Of a stretch of DNA of 64,000 bases, positions 1 through 10,492 are shown piece by piece (within the stretch, counting starts at the first letter, position 1; every line of letters starts with the position of its first letter). The position numbers were made by a program, and so were the translations under genes. The notes below the pieces were generated by a model, which searched no databases, had not been told where the DNA came from, and was given only the letters and a program-made list of their open reading frames with translations. The stretch comes from Allolobophora icterica (lineage: Eukaryota > Annelida > Clitellata > Crassiclitellata > Lumbricidae), in NCBI GenBank assembly GCA_963556255.1, contig OY744609.1:24427634-24491633 (forward strand), read 5' to 3'.

Positions 1-822
1 TGTATATATGATCTGCTCTGTAGTGTACCATGAAATAATGAGCCCTAAATAATGAAGCAGAACTTTTAGTATTTTCATTATTTTTATTATTATTACGAAA
101 ATATTTAACGCTCGCCGTCACTCGGAAATGCGAATCTGAAGAAAGTATTCAGCCATTCTGTGGGGCCAGCAACATGCAATACAAGGGAGCCCATGGCAGT
201 TCTGCATCATTACAGCATGTAATCTTCAGACATGAGTCTCTTACCACGATTGTTGAGGGATAGAGCAAGCAATGTGAAGCTGAATATCGTCGACGTACTG
301 CTGTAACTGAACTACAACGTGATCGGCTATTCATATGATTGGTGAAGGGAGGATTGTAAATATTAAGGGGTCGAGAACAGGGTCTTGTTGGACACGAGCA
401 GTGCAGGGATCAGCACAAGCTGATACCGATTGCGGAAGTAAGGACCTAGCCATTTTGTTAAAATATCATTGTGGCGTCTCCAGTTATTTGACCATTGTAG
501 CTTATCATTTCACCATCACAAATTAATGTCAACATTAACCTAAAGTTATAGTTCTTGCACACCAGAATATTATGTTGTGTAAAATAAGCATAAAACAACC
601 AGAACAAAATAAATTAGGAAGAAATAAAGGTGTATGCTTATCACAGCCAATCGTTTTACCACTACCAGAAGCCTAAGCTGGTATTTCGACTGGTCATTTG
701 TTGTGGTAAATATTACATTTTAAATGACAATTTCTCCTGTGACGTTATTTTTAACACATTATAAACTACTGGTACAGTAAACGTACATCTGTATTTTTTA
801 TTTGTGATGTTGAAACAGTATG
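1..822. other. Unassigned AT-rich sequence
   Basis: No gene, RNA or mobile element was recognised here. Short open frames exist on both strands but show no family resemblance. The region may hold an upstream intron of the kelch-protein gene that ends at 3147. Confidence 0.4.
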
Positions 823-1110
823 CTATAGTGGTCGAATATTTGAGGATGCTAAAACGATATTTAATGCCATTTTAAGGCAGTCCCTGAGACACCACGAGTT
901 TTTGGCAAGTCCAGAAAGAGGAAGCTGATGGTGAACATTGTCAAAGGCAGTACTATAATCAATGCTTTCTGAAAGGCACACCTTTCCTGTATAATAGTAG
1001 AAGATGTTGTCCAGGTTAGAGGCAAGAACAGTGTCATTGGAGTAGCCTTCACGATAAGCATATTGGTAAGTACCGAAGATAGGATATGTAACGTATTTCT
1101 TAATCCACAT
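823..1110 (-). pseudogene. Possible reverse-transcriptase fragment of a LINE
   Basis: The minus-strand translation has the spacing of the RT fingers/palm region of a non-LTR retrotransposon: an aromatic-rich stretch YQYAYREGYSNDTV (compare the Q-G-F-R-x-G-x-S/T-x-D pattern), then SIDYSTAFDNVHHQL, which resembles the RT motif with a catalytic Asp followed by AFD and V-H. No YADD/FADD box follows, so at best this is a short, decayed piece. The similarity is judged by eye, and chance cannot be excluded. Confidence 0.45.
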
Positions 1111-1166
1111 AATTATTCATACATTGATGTCGGTATTAAGATTTAGTTTTGATTATACTGGATTAA

Positions 1167-1384
1167 CGAGTGTTAACAGAACAAGAACGATAGTGGAGAG
1201 CAAAATGTAACATTTAAAGGATAGAAGCTGATAAAATGTTGAATTCATTGATCTATTTGGGCATTTTGGATGGCTGGGCTAGTACATAGTGACGAGTGAG
1301 GTGTGTGATCGAAACCAACTGGCAGCGAGTGTTAACAGAACAAGAATGATAATGGAAAGCAAATGTAACATTTAAAGGATAGAA
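1167..1384. repeat. Pair of ~60-bp direct repeats
   Basis: Units 1167-1226 and 1326-1384 share GAGTGTTAACAGAACAAGAA at the start and AACATTTAAAGGATAGAA at the end, with a few substitutions between. They lie about 100 bp apart, upstream of the kelch exon. Origin unknown; probably a small local duplication. Confidence 0.7.
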
Positions 1385-1687
1385 CTGCCCATGAACTTTA
1401 GAAGGAGAAAGGGGTAACACACACATACATAAATAGACATCATTTTGCAAAACTTTCTGTAATTTGTATATCTGATTATAGGTTGTTGAGACAATGAATT
1501 GGTCACAATACACTTGAACTATTCTTGTAGTTACCTTAAACAAGTGATACCAGACAAGACAGTGAAAAACAGATACTACATAAGTTTGAAAAGCAGAATC
1601 CAAAACAGCAAACACTGATTATCATTTGTATTTGTTTGTCGTCTTGTGAGGCTTATTGTGCAACTGAAGTTAGTCTTCTGTTCGTAG

Positions 1688-3147
1688 GGTTTGTGTGGAC
1701 ACAAGGTTCTGACGTCAGCAACCAGCATTCTGTCTCCTGCACTGACTGTACAGCAGTTTTAGACAAAAATCGAGAAAGTGCTACCAACAACAGAAGACTT
1801 TATCCTGGTGGTAGAGCTGAAACAGCGAGTTGGTGTGATGCACATGGTAATCTCTGGATGTTTGGGGGAACTGGATATGATGATCTTCCAAGTGAAGAAC
1901 CAAGGCTTCTCAATGACCTTTGGCTCTTCAACTGTACAGACCAGTCTTGGAAACTTGTTGAGCAGGAAGCTCAGGGTGCAAATAAAACGCCACTACCAAC
2001 CAAGGATCATAAGAAGATACCAAAGAGACGAAGACAGGCAGCTTCCTGTGGTGTCACCGGTTTGATTTTTGTTATCTTTGGAGGAATGGATGATAAAGGA
2101 AATGCACTTTCTGACACTTGGTTATTTGACATTGTCATTTCAAAATGGCTGCTATTGTATGCAAATCACCAAAACCAAAATGTGTCCCTGTCAATTCCAC
2201 CAGCCAGGTACGACATGGCTAGCTGGTGCCTAGGTGACCAAATGGTTATCTTTGGCGGCCATGGGCAGGATGCAAAACTTGACGATATGTGGAGTTTCTC
2301 GTTTCGATCACTTACATGGAGTAGAGTGCAACAGTTCTCATTAACTAAGGGAGTACTGAGTGAGCAGGAAAGTCTGTTTCCACCTCCAGTGGTTGGACCA
2401 ACCACCTGGACTGGCTTCAACAACACGCTTCTTTTATTCGCTTATGATTGTTGGGGCAATTCCAGCACAGTCCACAATGTATGGGAATTCTCTTTGGAAA
2501 CAGGCAACTGGAAAATGATGAGCATGGCATCCAGACCAGGCTGCCTCAATGAAAGCACAGACAGTGAAGGGTTTCTAAACGTCCGTCAGCATTCAGCTGC
2601 ATGGGCAACTCCTTCAAACAACATATTCATTTTTGGAGGACAAAACCTTCAGAGCTGTGGCCTTGAAATCGCCGATCTCGAACAGACACCCAGTCTCTTG
2701 GTTTTTAACTGGACGTCAATGTGTTGGAGCAAAATTACACAGCGACTGAAAGAAGGCAGTGAAGATCAGTCGACATCACAGCATTTTTCTAGCAAGTCCT
2801 TACCTTCGGCCAGAGCAAAAATGACATTCTGGCAGCATCAACAGACACTTTATGTGTTTGGGGGAGTGGGATATGATGGTCGGGGCAGTGTTGGGTTTCT
2901 GAACGATCTGTGGATAGGAAATCAGAGAAACGTGAGCATGCTGTTACAAACCACTAGTGCAAAATTGAAGGTTACCATGTCACCACCAAAGGTGTTCATG
3001 GTTGTGTTGTCTGCAGTTGGAGGCACTGCCTTGTTATTTGGTTCTAGTTTTTGTCTGAGAAGGATAAAATGTCGTCGAAGAAGGCGCAGACGTAAGGCGT
3101 ATGATGTGCACTACTCCCCTCTCAGTAACGAAGTAGAATTTGAGTAA
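1688..3147 (+). CDS. Kelch-repeat single-pass membrane protein, 3' exon (N-terminus incomplete)
   Basis: A long open frame ends with TAA at 3147. It has no usable ATG near its start. A good splice acceptor (TTCTGTTCGTAG) ends at 1687, so I read this as the last coding exon and assume an upstream exon with the signal peptide. The protein shows six kelch-like blades, each with an FGG or equivalent core and a downstream W: WMFGGTGYD..LNDLWLF, FVIFGGMDD..LSDTWLFD, MVIFGGHGQD..LDDMWSF, a weaker LLLFAYDCWG..VHNVWEF, IFIFGGQN, and LYVFGGVGYD..FLNDLWIG. Several N-x-S/T sequons fit an extracellular propeller. Near the C-terminus a hydrophobic stretch (VFMVVLSAVGGTALLFG) is followed by a very basic stop-transfer run (RRRRRRRK) and a tail of about 20 residues (DVHYSPLSNEVEFE). 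Family function is unknown; a cell-surface binding role is inferred only from architecture. Confidence 0.8.
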
Positions 3148-4506
3148 TTATGTCTTGAGCACCACAATGTTTTCCTGAATTGGTGCTACATACACAATCA
3201 CTTTAGTAAGTTCTCTAATGGTATCTTACCAAACACCTCACAGGACAAGCAGTCCTCAGTCAACGAATTTGCTGAATCCCATACGTGTTTTATCATTCGT
3301 TCCAATTCATGTCTCACAACTCATTTAAGACTGTACTTTTCATCTGGGGTTGGGTCAGGAGTGCTTCTGTAGATAACCTTGAAGGGGCACTATATATAAA
3401 TTTTCGGTATGAATGAATGAACCACGTCAGCAAAAGCTGGTCGGTTCTACTCTGGCTGTGTTGCTGTCTGCTGGAAAATTATTCTAGTCTCGTTCAGGTT
3501 TTATTTTAGATGTTGTTCAGTTCTACTCTACTGTGTTGCTGTTTTAAAATTGTTCTAGTCTTGTTCAGTCCTTATAGTACGCACCAACATGTGATACTGT
3601 TGATTTTTTAAACTGGTGCTGTGATATAATTGATTCATTGTGCATACAAGTATACGAGAAGAGCAGCCATGGGTATGAAGTGTTAGTGACATCATTGTCT
3701 GAGCCTCAGCATAATACGAGGATGCCAGGGTGGGTGGCCAGTTCTCTCCCTAACCGTCTCATCTTCCCACCGACAGTGTACTCGTTATAGCTGAGTTGGC
3801 TAGGGGGTGCACCAGGAGCAGAAATCTTGAACTAAATTTCTGCCCTGGTGGAGATTTTCAGCTGTAGAACGCAACCGCATTGGCGCATATTGTTATCACA
3901 TGCATATGATATTGCTCCCAAAGGCAGCTCATAAGGATATCCCAGTGGAACGTTTATTTATTTTGTTAAGTGAAGCAGGTATAGTAATTTTGAAACTATT
4001 GCACTGTCTGGTTATACTTCTTCACTCTATGTCAAGTCAAACATTTCCAGGAACAAGCTTACTAATGATGATTGTCTAGGTAGAATTTGCCAAATTAGAG
4101 CATAATTTCGAAATCGGTATATGAACTGATTAATCTAACCGGTGTTTGTTTCCCTTGACATTTGAACACATTAGTATTATGATGAACATAGCTGTAAGCT
4201 CTGATATTTTGATGTTTGTATAATTTATATGCAAGTACATATTTCTTCTGTTCTTTTTGATGTGAATGTAATGTTCAGATTATACCTATTCAACCACAAT
4301 GCACCTTTTGTTTTGAAGCCACAGTTTTTAACTGAGTGTCTTGTGACACTGTGACCACAATTTGCTAATGCATTGACATTTGCTGTTCAGTCCAATCTGC
4401 AAATGTGGGTGTGTCATGAAAATAACTATTCAGGGTTGAGCTACCACTACCATAGCTGCCAGAGACCCTTGCTAATAAACAAAAGTCAAACAGTCCTATT
4501 ATTCTT
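3148..4506 (+). other. Kelch gene 3' UTR/downstream flank
   Basis: Non-coding AT-rich sequence after the kelch stop codon. A candidate polyadenylation signal AATAAA is at 4474-4479, so the 3' UTR could be about 1.3 kb. Within it, about 3450-3590 contains an imperfect duplication (GGTTCTACTCTGGCTGTGTT versus CAGTTCTACTCTACTGTGTT, each followed by a TTCTAGTCT motif). No other feature seen. Confidence 0.4.
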
Positions 4507-4650
4507 CTAACTAGTGTATTTGCCCGTCATAATTATGACGGCAGTGTAATGCTCTGATCGCCGTCGTCAAGACTGACGTCACAAACGGTATTTCACAATA
4601 GAACAAACTGTTTGTGACGTAGCATTTATCGTCGGACGGACACTATATGG
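4507..4650 (+). repeat. Dispersed repeat, CCCGTCATAA palindrome family, copy 1
   Basis: Begins CTAACTAGTGTATT followed by the palindromic CCCGTCATAATTATGACGG, then CGCCGTCGTCAAGAC and a TTTGTGACGTAGCAT segment. The same order of motifs recurs at 34488-34700 (+) and, inverted, at about 37770-37975. No coding capacity and no clear terminal repeats; class unknown. Confidence 0.75.
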
Positions 4651-5708
4651 ATATTATATGTATAGATATGCATGCTAATCTCGTTCTAACTGGTGTTGCT
4701 GTCATTTTCATATGAATTACTAAAGTTCTATAACTTTTTTAAACAAATGTAAAACAGCCATGTTTCATAGTATAAGATGAATGTTTAGATTCACACACAG
4801 TTTCAGTCAAGACACAATGATTCAAGGAGGACAGATATCATTTGCCACCCACAACAACGTTAACACTCGGTTTGAAGAACATACCCATCAACACACATAA
4901 CTAAAAAACAAGTTCTGCATCAGTGTTACTAAACATGCAGAAAATAGCAGCTATATTTATACAAAGCAAATACTCGAAATTTCCTGAAATATACATTCCC
5001 ATCACTAGATATTATGACAGCCATATTCCCACGAGGCATTGCTAGTCAACAAAAAGAAGTTACGTGTAGTTTAGTTACATCCAGAAGATTTGTGTAGAAC
5101 AGCTGTAATCATAAACTGTAGTGAATGTCAAACAATAAAGTGAAGTATTTACAAAACAGACTTACAATGGACCACAGCTGTCCACACTTCAAGAGTTTAT
5201 GTTACATGGAAATGCAAAGCGAGTCTAGCTGTGCATTCATGAAGAGGATTCGATTACTTAAACTCCAAATTTCTTAAAGAAGTTTTACTGATATCGCAAT
5301 TTTGATAATAAATTTCTTAAAATATTACATCATTAAGCCTCAAAAGAACTAATGAGTACAATGGTTCTGGGGTAAAAGCACTCACAGATTTAACTCAATT
5401 TCTGCTCTGCATTCTGAAAACAAGTAATGCAGTTCAAAGAAAACCAGTTGAAACTCCAAATAACAAAATTAAAAATCTCATGATGATTGGTCTTAATTGA
5501 TTGATGATTTGATGACAGGTTACATTAGGACTTCGATGTGACTGAGGCTGTAAGCTATTCATTAATTAAACTAGAAGATTTTGTGTATTTTGAACTGCCT
5601 TTGACCCTGACAAAGGCAACAATGATCAACATCGATAACAGTCATATATTGACAAAGGTCTTTTTAGCCACACAGGACACTTAATTTGCAGCGACTTGTT
5701 ATGGCATG

Positions 5709-8700
5709 TTACGAAGCCCACATCTCCAGTTCTTTCATGTCATCATCATCGGCTACAGCAGCAGGTTTGTCTGTAACAACAGTGAAAAATTCAGTTATGT
5801 CAGCTGTTACACAACATTGTCAACATCAGCTGCTACTTTTATTTACTTAAACGTATAACGATTTCTACTAAACCTTGATTTACGCCATGGTAACCATGCA
5901 TCTTCCCTTTTTAACAGTAATTTCTCTAGTCTGTTCATTTTCAGGTTCACAGCTTGAAACTTCAAAGAAATGAAAGCAAGAATTTGATTAGATTGTTTTA
6001 GGCACACACTCATGGCTGTAGTCGAGGGTATACGCGGGTATACAGCGTCTACTCGCCTCTAGAGACCGTATACTCGCCTCACAAAATATTTTTATTTATT
6101 TATAATAAAATACTGTAGCGTATACTCACCTTTAATTTGTTTCAGAAAACTAACCGGTAGCGTGTAGTCACCTCTAATTTTACCACTACCAGCCCTGTAC
6201 ACACTCATCTACTAAAATTCTTGTATTTTATGCAAAACTGTCACAGTGTAATGGTGGACTAATGCCTAGTAGCTTAGAGTTCTAAGAATTTTTTGTCTAT
6301 CAGATGCCATCTATACTCTATAGGTGGCTTGTGATGCCCAGCTATTTGACGGTGCTGTTGTCTTGCACCTTCCTGGACACAGGACCAGCGCATTGCAGGA
6401 ATTCCGATTTATCACCAGTAATTCCTTTGTAGTTGTAATTGAACGTTTATATAGTGCCACTCAAAGTGAAAACAAATCAGAGGCGCCCTCTGCACTAGCC
6501 TATATGATGTTAAATGTCGTTAAGAATAGAACACATTATGGTTAGCAAACAATTCAGATAGAAGAGACACCAATGGCAGGCTCGCTCACACACACTGACC
6601 CAACCAATAGCTTCTCAACTAGAGTTGACAGATGGCAGCAAGTTCAGAGTTCCAGCATGCAGACTCGGCAACAGGAATTCTCCAAACTTGCCAAACTTCT
6701 GCATTTAGACAAACTAATCTGCCAAAATGACTGTCAACAACTGACATGCGCAGAACACATGATACAAACACCAAATTCTGCTGCTTAGTACTCGAGACAA
6801 TCGAGTACAAACAAATTTTTCCAGGTCGTTACAACATCTGTTCAGCAAACGCACAAGCATTGAATCACAGGACAAGTGCACCACCAAAGGCGGTACCGCA
6901 CATCACTTACTCATGATCAACTACTGCAAATTTATGAGCAGAAGTCACCCATTTAGGAATCCCATAAGAAACTCTAGAAAGGAAAATCATAAGGAAAATA
7001 CTTTTGGCTGGTGCTTCTGGTTTGACGGTAGGCACAGCTGGTAGAGGTCCAATGTTGACAAGCTCTTCTTCCAGATTCTCCTGCTCTAGTTCCTCCAGCT
7101 CTGCCATCAAGTCATCCTAAATGGAAAATAACAAGAGTAAGAACTATGAAAATACATTTGAAAAACTAAAAGAAACGTAACACAACTCATGTGCTGTATA
7201 GTTTCACATCAAGACGTCTAAACTTAATATGGAAACTTCTATAGCACCATTATCAGACTGCATAAGGCATCAGTATATGGTAGCTTCAAAAGTGAAACTG
7301 AATTCCACAATCACAAATACTAGATCCAAATTGATATCCAAGAGGTCATAGAGACAAGAAGACAGGTTACAGCAGATTAACAATTGCTGAAACAAGAGAC
7401 TGTAGCCCAAACCGAAACAACATCAGAGAAATGGCACAGTAGACAGAAAAAGACAGTGAATTCCAATAACTGAGAAAGCCTAGATCTCGATGTCGTATAG
7501 TCTACATGTACATAGAAGCACTCACTTTTGGTCCAGACCCACAAAAGAAAACAGTCTGGTTGACCTTATGCTTGCAGTTGTCCTGGCCATAAGATACACA
7601 CTGACAGGAAGACCATACCTCGTATATGACTCCACAACTTTCTGTCATACTTCCGTTTATGTTAACAAAGTATCAAAGGTAAAAGAATACAAGAGGCAAT
7701 TGTTGTTGGGTACTTGCCTCATCCACATCTTGGCCGAATCCAACAGGATTTGAAATTGCATCAGAGATCTCATTGGCTATCTCCTGCTGTTCAGCAACAT
7801 CATCCATAAGGTTGTGGACATCATCAACATTCCTACCAAAATTAAAATTATCAGTTTAATCTAATGTCATTCATTATTTACCTTTCTTGTCAAGTAATGT
7901 AATACGAGTACACTTGTATATACACAACACCTCTGAGAAACACTCGGCTCATCCTACAAAGACTGTAAGTTTACTAATAACAGGGCACAAGTACTACCTT
8001 AGAAATTTATAAAGAGCCACTAACCATTGACAGAAATCAGTTGGAGCCACTTAAAACAGTGCTTATCATATAATGGGCAGAAGCTTAAGTATAGTTCATG
8101 TCTTGGAACCAAATGGCCTGGTGAACAAACACATGACAGTGTAGAGCAAAGTGAGAAGGATGATGTGAGGAAAACTCCTTTTGATGCTAGGGAAACAATA
8201 AGTCAAAGAATTTGGAAAACTGTTCTTACTGTCCTCTCAACTCAGGCACTTGTAGCATTTTGTAAATAAGACGATGTAACTGGAGTCAGCAGACTAATCA
8301 GCAGAAGGTACAGTGTACCAATTAATTTCAGAACGAGTAACAGGGCAACAATGCAATGTTACAATTAAATGGTACATGCAGAATAAACAGGATGAACAGA
8401 ATAGGGCCTTACAGTTTAATCTGAATAGAAAACTGCAACAAGCAAAAGAATCTTTTAACATGTTTGTATACATACATGTTTTTGTGGGCCGACTTGAGGG
8501 CCTTTGCAGCATCGCCCATGACACGCAGCACTTCAGTGTTGGTAGATGCATTTTCAAGTGCCTCTCTCTGGAATTCAATTGTCGACAGAGTCCCATCGAT
8601 CTGCTGCAGCTGCTTTTCATACCGCTTCTTTCTTTTCAGTGCTTGCAGTGCAGCTGCAACCAAATATTTAATTCATCTTCATCCTATTCTAATGGAAATT

Positions 8701-10181
8701 ATTTCAAATGTCAGGTATATTGCAAACTAATGTATAGACTATGGCCTCTAGTAAGCAAAATGACAAATAATTTAATGTAATATATAAAAAAGACAGAAAG
8801 TGTGTAAGTCTTTTAACAAGAGAGGCATTACTAATTATGAACATGGAAGAAAACAGTGGAAATAACTTTGATAAACAGCTTAATACATTACATAAAACCA
8901 GTGCTTTTTTCTAGAAAAAAAGGTTCCGGAACGCAACATTTATGGGCGGGCTAAAATCACGAGAAAAACGGGGATTCTGTGTTGGTAGGGGTCTGAATAA
9001 ACACTGAAAACAGTTCACAACCACTGAAATTAAATTAAAATAACAAAATTATTGTTTTTATTATTAAAATAAAAAAATATTTTTAGTAGCTGAAAAAAGG
9101 TGGCGGCTCGTTCCGGCTGAAAAAAGCCCTGCATAAAACATTTTTAATAGCAACTTGTATTCATTGTTAAAATATAATTAAACAATCTCTTTCTGTAAAG
9201 GCACATTCCTCTGCTCAAAGTAATTATAATGGGACACTTGAAAGCTCTCTCAGTAAAATTTAAGTTTGGGTTGCCTGCATCTGATCACATATAAACAGTA
9301 TGGTTGTCTCAGACTTGGAGAGAATATAGCATTGTGACCTTCACAACAAAATTACCCTTTAAGTAAGTAATAAATGAGTACTGAACACAATAACACATGT
9401 TGCTACACAATATTTGTTTCATGAAAAAATTATTAAGTGGGGAATATTTCTGGGGAATGTTACTGATAATCTTTTTCTTGCCAAATGTGATTCCACAGAA
9501 TAACTCTTTAATAGTTAATATATGTTGGAAAATATCATAATTTGTGTCAAATTGTCTTTTTCAGTTTCCTTTTCACACGCATCTACATGTTCCTTTCATG
9601 TACATGAACAGAATGCATAAAATGCCTTTTTCCATGTCTTGTTTTAAGATTGGAATAAGCTCGCCTTACATAACGATGGCGTCATTGGTCATACGAACCT
9701 GCCGGTGGGCAGAGAACATAAAGAAGAAAGAAGAATTACTTAAAGCAAATTTACATGCGGCGACCACGGCGCTCTGTTCTTCCCAGTTTGCTTATAACGC
9801 GATCAGCCACAAACCACCCAAATTTGAAGTTTACAGCCCTATATTTTGTCAGTCCGAATTACTAATGACCGCAAAAGTAAATATCTCATCTGCGGTAGTT
9901 AAAAGTGAAAAAAGGCTGTTGTAAGAAACAAACACAACGTTAAGAATGGCTTAACGAGATATATAGGTTTTAATTTTCCATACCAAACTATATAACTGCT
10001 GACCTCTTTTGTTTTTGGTGCCGTTCTTTTTGGCAATGGCTATCTCCTGTTCGATCTTCTTTTCCAGGAAGTCCGATTTCTTCTGAAGCATCTCTTCAGT
10101 TTCCCTTAGTCTCTGTATGGCTTCCTGAGGGCTAGGGGCGTTGTTGCCCTTCTTACCAAACATCTTCGATATCAGGCTCAT
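5709..10181 (-). CDS. CHMP4: CHMP4 (Snf7/Vps32), ESCRT-III subunit, complete five-exon gene
   Basis: Coding exons (minus strand): 10004-10181, 8476-8653, 7718-7832, 7002-7116, 5709-5770; total 648 nt, 215 codons plus stop, the usual CHMP4 size. Phases agree at every junction. CHMP4 polymerises on membranes during multivesicular-body sorting, abscission and membrane repair. Visible hallmarks: N-terminal MSLISKMFGKKG and SPQEAIQRLRETEEML (amphipathic start and helix 1), KNGTKNKRAALQALKRKKRY across exons 1/2, the acidic MAELEELEQENLEEEL helix (MIM1-type region), and a C-terminal MKELEMW that fits the M-x-x-L-x-x-W Alix-binding helix. Intron 3 (7117-7717) starts GCAAGT instead of GT; all other introns are GT-AG. 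Intron 1 holds a hAT-like MITE (8899-9131) and a LINE 3' scrap (9672-9734); intron 4 holds a MITE (6011-6197). A LINE tail ends about 180 bp upstream of the ATG. Confidence 0.96.
6011..6197. mobile_element. hAT-like MITE (187 bp) in CHMP4 intron 4
   Basis: Ends CATGGCTGTAGTCG and CTACCAGCCCTG form imperfect terminal inverted repeats. Flanks CACACACT (6003-6010) and TACACACT (6198-6205) match at 7 of 8 positions, fitting an 8-bp target duplication. Subterminal GTATAC/ACTCGCCTC motifs recur. Non-coding. Confidence 0.65.
8899..9131. mobile_element. hAT-like MITE, CAGTGCTTTTTTCTAG family, copy 1
   Basis: Termini CAGTGCTTTTTTC and GAAAAAAGCCCTG are inverted repeats. The 8-bp duplication CATAAAAC is perfect (8891-8898 and 9132-9139). 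A second copy of the same family is at 30994-31265, sharing GGTTCCGGAACG near the left end and CGTTCCGGCTG near the right. Located in CHMP4 intron 1. Confidence 0.9.
9672..9734 (+). mobile_element. 3'-terminal scrap of the EN-RT LINE
   Basis: About 60 bp (CGATGGCGTCATTGG ... GAACCTGCCGGTGGGCAGAG ... AAGAAGAAAGAAG) match the 3' end of the truncated LINE at 54046-54407 and, less closely, the full-length copy ending near 53225. This is an extreme 5' truncation, in CHMP4 intron 1. Confidence 0.8.
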
Positions 10182-10360
10182 ATCGGCACGTTTTATAAGA
10201 AGTACTGATAAATACAGAAGCGCTTGTCTAACGTTTAGTTGAGATTTGTGTTACTATGAAATAAATCTGTGAAAATGAATCATCCGTTACTGTTGACAAT
10301 CGCTCATTTCTTCGCCCGAACGGAAGCAGAATATATTTATACTGGTTCCTTAATGTGCAC

Positions 10361-10412
<52 letters not shown>
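10361..10412. repeat. (AAT)n microsatellite, the 3' tail of a LINE
   Basis: About 17 AAT units in tandem. They sit exactly at the 3' end of the minus-strand LINE at 10413-12970 and read as an (ATT)n tail in element orientation, as expected for L2/CR1-type LINEs, which end in short tandem repeats rather than poly(A). Confidence 0.85.
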
Positions 10413-10492
10413 GCAGAGATTTAAGTGCCATAGTTCGTAAACAGTCGAAAGGAAATCGATGCAACGATTCAGAAGCACTGGGAGCAGGGAGA

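Noticed and set aside
3785..3860. tRNA or SINE head (TAGCTGAGTTGG fits an A box)
   Set aside because: No convincing B box at the right distance and no second copy; chance match likely.
8294..8780. Alternative genes overlapping CHMP4 exon 2
   Set aside because: The minus-strand exon has matching splice sites, phase and family sequence; the other frames are shadows.
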